This document shows, piece by piece, positions 4,995-8,194 of a DNA stretch of 8,194 nucleotides (position 1 is the stretch's first letter; every line of letters begins with the position of its first letter). Under the pieces are notes generated by a model. That model saw only the letters and a program-made list of their open reading frames with translations. It was not told the origin of the DNA and made no database searches. The translations under genes and the position numbers were made by a program. The stretch is taken from NCBI GenBank assembly GCA_012511645.1, contig JAAZFP010000266.1, forward strand, positions 1 through 8,194, read 5' to 3'. Source of the stretch: Microbacteriaceae bacterium (GTDB lineage Bacteria; Actinomycetota; Actinomycetes; Actinomycetales; Microbacteriaceae).

Positions 4995-6656
4995 TTAGTG
5001 GAAGAAGTGACGCTCGCCCGTGAAGTACATGGTCAAGCCAGCAGCCTCTGCCGCAGCAATGACTTCTTCATCGCGCACCGAGCCACCCGGCTGCACCATG
5101 GCGCGAACACCCGCGTCGATCAGCACCTGCAGGCCGTCAGCGAACGGGAAGAACGCGTCGGATGCGGCAACCGCACCCTGCGCGCGATCCCCCGCCCGAG
5201 TCACTGCGAGTCGGCACGAATCGACCCGGTTCACCTGTCCCATGCCAACGCCGACCGAGGCGCCATCCTGCGTGAGCAGAATCCCGTTCGATTTCACCGC
5301 ACGGCACGCACGCCACGCAAAGTCGAGCTCAGCGAGCATCGCCTCGTCGGCTGCCTCACCCGCGGCGAGCTGCCAAGAAGATGCCGGCGCGAAACTGCGG
5401 TCAGCATCCTGCAGCAAGAAACCACCCGACACCTGACGCATCTCAATGGGGTTCTGCTCGAAATCGCCGGGCAGCACCAGCAGGCGCACGTTCTTCTTCT
5501 TCGACAGGATCTCGATCGCCTCGGGCTCAAAGCCCGGAGCGACAATGACTTCGGTGAAGATTTCAGAGACCGTGCGGGCCATCTGTGCGGTCACTGGGCG
5601 GTTCGCAGCGATGACCCCACCGAATGCAGAGACGGGGTCACAGGCGTGGGCAAGCTCGTGAGCTGCGGCAATAGGATCTGCCGCACCCTCGGGAGCGACC
5701 GCGATGCCGCACGGGTTCGCGTGCTTGATGATGGCGACCGCGGGGCGCTCGTGATCGTAGGCTGCCCGCAGCGCAGCGTCAGCATCAACGTAGTTGTTGT
5801 ATGACATCTCTTTGCCATGCAGCTGGGGTGCCTGGGCGATGCCAGCGCCCTCGTTCTCAGTGAACAGCGCAGCCCGCTGGTGACTGTTCTCGCCGTAGCG
5901 CAGCACTGACTCGCGCAAGCCAAACACCTCGTACCCGACGTACGCCTCTTCGTTTTCAAACAGGCTGTCGATCGAAGCATCGTCATCGTCGCTGTCGGTC
6001 TCGACCGGCGCGTCGCTCCAGTCGCGATCCTCCTGGTCGAGGAACCAGTTGGCAACCGCCGCGTCGTACTGCGCGGTGTGCACGAAGGCCTCGGTTGCGA
6101 GAGTCCGACGCAGAGCGAGGGTTGTGCCGCCGCTTGCGAGCGCGTCAATCACGTCGCTGTCGCGCGCGGGAGCCACCACGATCGCCGCGTTGGCGTGATT
6201 CTTCGCGGTCGCGCGCACCATCGCAGGCCCGCCAATGTCGACGTTCTCGACGATGTCTGCTGCGGGCTTGCCTGCGGCGACGGTCTGCTCAAACGGGTAG
6301 AGATTGACGACCACCAGCTCAAACGGGGCAAAGCCGAGTTCTTCGAGCTGCTCGCGGTGTGAGGCGAGGCGAAGGTCGGCGAGCAGCCCCGAGTGCACGG
6401 CAGGGTGCAGCGTCTTCACGCGGCCATCGAGCGCCTCGGCAAACCCGGTCACCTCAGACACATCGGTGACGCGATACCCTGCCTCACGGATCGTAGCGGC
6501 GGTCGAGCCGGTCGACACGATCTCGACGTCGGCAGCTTCAAGCGCTGAGGCGAGTTCGAGCAGGCGACTCTTGTCGCTCACTGAGATAAGTGCGCGGCGC
6601 ACCGGAATCTGGTCGCGGTGCTGGTACAGGTTGGGGTCGTGACTCTGAACGGCCAT
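4995..6656 (-). CDS. purH: Bifunctional AICAR transformylase / IMP cyclohydrolase
   Basis: PurH catalyses the last two steps of de novo IMP synthesis: formyl transfer from 10-formyltetrahydrofolate to AICAR, then ring closure. The 553 residues hold both domains. The N-terminal cyclohydrolase (MGS-like) has SVSDK (25-29), STG (48-50), DGRVKTLHP (77-85), VNLYPF (117-122) and NVDIGGPAMVRA (138-149). The transformylase part has RYGENSHQ (253-260), the catalytic Lys311-His312 in KHANPCG, DPVSAFGG (340-347) and the C-terminal GERHFFH. It is about 24 residues longer than E. coli PurH (529); the extra length includes an acidic stretch (207-246, with DSDDDD) between the two domains. The gene follows purN by 13 bp, and its ribosome-binding site overlaps the purN stop (TAGGAG, 6672-6667), so the two are surely cotranscribed. 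Confidence 0.97.
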   Translation of the reverse strand: MAVQSHDPNLYQHRDQIPVRRALISVSDKSRLLELASALEAADVEIVSTGSTAATIREAGYRVTDVSEVTGFAEALDGRVKTLHPAVHSGLLADLRLASHREQLEELGFAPFELVVVNLYPFEQTVAAGKPAADIVENVDIGGPAMVRATAKNHANAAIVVAPARDSDVIDALASGGTTLALRRTLATEAFVHTAQYDAAVANWFLDQEDRDWSDAPVETDSDDDDASIDSLFENEEAYVGYEVFGLRESVLRYGENSHQRAALFTENEGAGIAQAPQLHGKEMSYNNYVDADAALRAAYDHERPAVAIIKHANPCGIAVAPEGAADPIAAAHELAHACDPVSAFGGVIAANRPVTAQMARTVSEIFTEVIVAPGFEPEAIEILSKKKNVRLLVLPGDFEQNPIEMRQVSGGFLLQDADRSFAPASSWQLAAGEAADEAMLAELDFAWRACRAVKSNGILLTQDGASVGVGMGQVNRVDSCRLAVTRAGDRAQGAVAASDAFFPFADGLQVLIDAGVRAMVQPGGSVRDEEVIAAAEAAGLTMYFTGERHFFH

Positions 6657-6666
6657 GAGAATGCGG

Positions 6667-6671
6667 CTCCT
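6667..6671 (-). promoter_or_regulatory. Ribosome-binding site of purH overlapping purN stop
   Basis: AGGAG lies 10 bases before the purH ATG and shares bases with the TAG stop of purN (6672-6670). It supports the purH start at 6656 and suggests coupled translation. Confidence 0.6.
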
Positions 6672-7281
6672 ACGAGGTTGAGGGAAGGGTCAATTCGCCG
6701 GTCGCAATATCGCGAACCGTGTCGACAAGCAGCGGTCGCTCGACCTGCTTGATGCGTTCGTGCAGGTCAGCTTCGCTTTCACCCGCATGGATCGGCACGC
6801 TGCGTTGGCGCAGCACCGGGCCAGTGTCGACTCCCTCGTCGATGATGTGCACGGTCACCCCGGTCTCAGCAGCACCTGCGGCGAGCGCGTCACGCACCGC
6901 GTGTGCGCCCGGGTACAGGGGCAGCAGCGCGGGGTGTGTGTTGATGAGACGGGGCGAAAACTCGCTCACAAAGTTCGCGGGAAGCACCCGCATCAAACCA
7001 GCGCTGACGACCAGCCAGTCATCGGCAGCATGGCGGTTGCCAAAGCCGTGCGCTCGGATCGACGCTGCGAACGCCTCACCCCAGTCGGCACGACTGTCGA
7101 AGTCGGCGGGGCGAATCACGGTGGTCGGCACGCCGGCCTCGCGAGCGTGGCCCAGACCTGCTGCGTCGGTGTCACTCATCACCGCGACCACTCGCACTGG
7201 ATACGTGGGATCTGCGGTGGCATCAAGCAACGCTTTGAGGTTGCTGCCACCGCCTGAGATCAAGACCACGACCTTCAGCAC
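6670..7281 (-). CDS. purN: Phosphoribosylglycinamide formyltransferase (GAR transformylase)
   Basis: PurN formylates glycinamide ribonucleotide with 10-formyltetrahydrofolate, the third step of purine synthesis. The 203 residues (E. coli 212) contain the phosphate-binding LISGGGSNLKAL near the N-terminus (8-19), SAGLMRVL (93-100), the catalytic Asn114 and His116 in INTHPALLPLYPG, and Asp152 in DEGVDTGPV; these match Asn106, His108 and Asp144 of E. coli PurN. A small insertion, GFGNRHAADDW (79-89), precedes the core strand. The start is a GTG at 7281; an in-frame TAG sits 12 bases upstream, so no longer protein is possible. There is no Shine-Dalgarno, but TAGACT ends 6 bases before the GTG. 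The gene lies 23 bp after the LCP gene and 13 bp before purH. I see no room for a purine riboswitch in the 23-bp gap. Confidence 0.96.
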   Translation of the reverse strand: MLKVVVLISGGGSNLKALLDATADPTYPVRVVAVMSDTDAAGLGHAREAGVPTTVIRPADFDSRADWGEAFAASIRAHGFGNRHAADDWLVVSAGLMRVLPANFVSEFSPRLINTHPALLPLYPGAHAVRDALAAGAAETGVTVHIIDEGVDTGPVLRQRSVPIHAGESEADLHERIKQVERPLLVDTVRDIATGELTLPSTS

Positions 7282-7287
7282 CAGACC

Positions 7288-7293
7288 AGTCTA
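7288..7293 (-). promoter_or_regulatory. Candidate -10 element of purN
   Basis: TAGACT on the minus strand ends 6 bases before the GTG start, within the 23-bp gap after the LCP gene. The best -35 is poor (CGGTCA, three of six matches, 16-bp spacer). If real, purN-purH would have its own leaderless promoter rather than relying on the LCP gene. Confidence 0.35.
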
Positions 7294-7304
7294 CTGCCCC
7301 GAAC

Positions 7305-8194
7305 TCAGGTGACCGTGCATCCGGTATCAAATCCGAGGTTATGCAGTTGGCGCCGACCCTCGTCGTCAAGCGCCTTCGCGAGGCCGGCTCCGAGCGGCGA
7401 GACTGCAAGCACCTCGGGTGCCAAGGATGATTCCGCGAGTTCGCGCAGCTCTTCAGGGTGCACTCCGCCAGCAACCGTGAGCGCATCGCTCGCGCTCCAG
7501 ACAGCGCTGAGCAACGTCAGAGATGATGCATCACTGAGTTGCCGCCGAATGGCATCGAGCACCTCTGTCCCGTGCCGAGCGCGATCGGTCGCTCCCTGGT
7601 CTTCGATCGATATCCATGTCTGACCGTCGTACACCTCGGCATGACGGGATCTCACCAGGGCGAGTGCATCCTCGCCGGCTAACAGCTGCTCTCCAGCGCT
7701 GTCGAGTGACAGCGATGCTGCGGGGTCTCGTATCGGGGCTGCAATGTGCAGTGATACCCCACCAAGCGCATTGACTGCCGCGGCAAACCCGGCAGCATCA
7801 ATTTCAACATATCGATCGACGGAGACCCCAAGCGTTGAGCAAACTGACTCGACCAGTGTCTGTGGGCCCTCAAGCAAGCTGAGAGTGATCCTCGCGGGCC
7901 GTCCAAGGCCAGTGACCACGAGGTCGCGCGGAATGGATACTGCTGTGACTCCGCCCTCATGATTCACCTGCACCAGAATCAGCACGTCTGCACGGGATCC
8001 TTCGGTGTCTTGCTCGTCACCAGATGGCCGCTCGATGCCCCCGTCGGATCCCACAAACAGATACGTGTGTCCGGAGAGCGATCGCTCGCGGTCGTGCCCG
8101 ATGTCAACCCAGGTGACTCGCATAGCGATGACACCCACCCCAACTGCAGCGAACAGCAGCAATATCAGAAGGACGGAAACGACCAGCATCCACC
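7305..8194 (-). CDS. LytR-CpsA-Psr (LCP) family protein, start outside the window
   Basis: LCP proteins transfer undecaprenyl-linked glycopolymers to peptidoglycan on the outer face of the membrane. Numbering from the ATG at 8189, a signal-anchor helix (2-23) is followed by the LCP domain: GSDGG (47-51), Arg66 and Asp68 in GSRADVLILV, SIPRD (85-89), DRYVEIDAAGFAAAVNALGGV (125-145), LVRSR (178-182) and Asp202-Arg203. The Arg and Asp residues that hold the lipid pyrophosphate and metal appear present. The usual INxAY-GG segment is altered to ITLSLLEGP (101-109). Two cysteines, Cys117 and Cys291 near the C-terminus, could form a disulfide. The frame is still open at the window end and the anchor lacks positive residues before it, so the true start probably lies upstream of 8194. 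The gene precedes purN by 23 bp. Confidence 0.88.
   Translation of the reverse strand, partial: WMLVVSVLLILLLFAAVGVGVIAMRVTWVDIGHDRERSLSGHTYLFVGSDGGIERPSGDEQDTEGSRADVLILVQVNHEGGVTAVSIPRDLVVTGLGRPARITLSLLEGPQTLVESVCSTLGVSVDRYVEIDAAGFAAAVNALGGVSLHIAAPIRDPAASLSLDSAGEQLLAGEDALALVRSRHAEVYDGQTWISIEDQGATDRARHGTEVLDAIRRQLSDASSLTLLSAVWSASDALTVAGGVHPEELRELAESSLAPEVLAVSPLGAGLAKALDDEGRRQLHNLGFDTGCTVT

Noticed and set aside
4998..5804. A 268-codon open frame on the plus strand opposite purH
   Set aside because: It lies fully antisense to the conserved transformylase domain of purH, is rich in Arg/His as shadow frames are, and has no recognisable domain.
7282..7304. A purine-sensing riboswitch before purN
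   Set aside because: Only 23 bp separate the LCP stop from the purN start, too little for any known purine or ppGpp riboswitch aptamer.

Overview
The window is typical dense, high-GC actinobacterial chromosome. The gene content suggests a member of the Microbacteriaceae or a close relative: a DUF222/HNH-type protein, a pirin, a LytR-CpsA-Psr (LCP) protein and purN-purH. This is judged from protein style only; I ran no search. Eight protein genes fill the window, two of them cut by its edges. I see no RNA genes, insertion sequences, prophage or CRISPR, and no gene-free stretch longer than about 120 bases.

Layout. (a) 2-583, plus strand: the C-terminal end of an HNH endonuclease-domain protein, followed by a degenerate 14-bp tandem repeat (581-664). 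(b) 703-2611, minus strand, read right to left: an AhpD-like carboxymuconolactone decarboxylase-family protein (CxxC thiol), a pirin joined to it by an ATGA overlap, and after 74 bp a small YjdJ-type GNAT protein. This looks like one redox or stress-related transcription unit. (c) 2658-4505, plus strand: a large membrane-anchored glycerophosphodiester phosphodiesterase, divergent from (b). The 46-bp gap holds a perfect 14-bp palindrome between two candidate -10 elements. (d) 4541-4894, minus: a four-helix membrane protein of unknown function, convergent with (c); a strong hairpin lies between them. (e) 4995-7281, minus: purN then purH, the third and the last two steps of de novo IMP synthesis. 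(f) 7305-8194, minus: an LCP-family cell-wall protein cut by the window end, 23 bp upstream of purN.

How the genes work together. Only purN and purH form a defined pathway pair. Cluster (b) plausibly acts in redox defence, but no partner or substrate can be read from the sequence. The most interesting non-coding signals are the symmetric divergent promoter/operator at 2612-2657, a recurring TANNNT-N6-start-codon arrangement suggesting leaderless transcripts, and repeat structures at the end of the HNH gene and at the start of the GNAT gene. I found no clear sign of an undescribed defence or mobile system.
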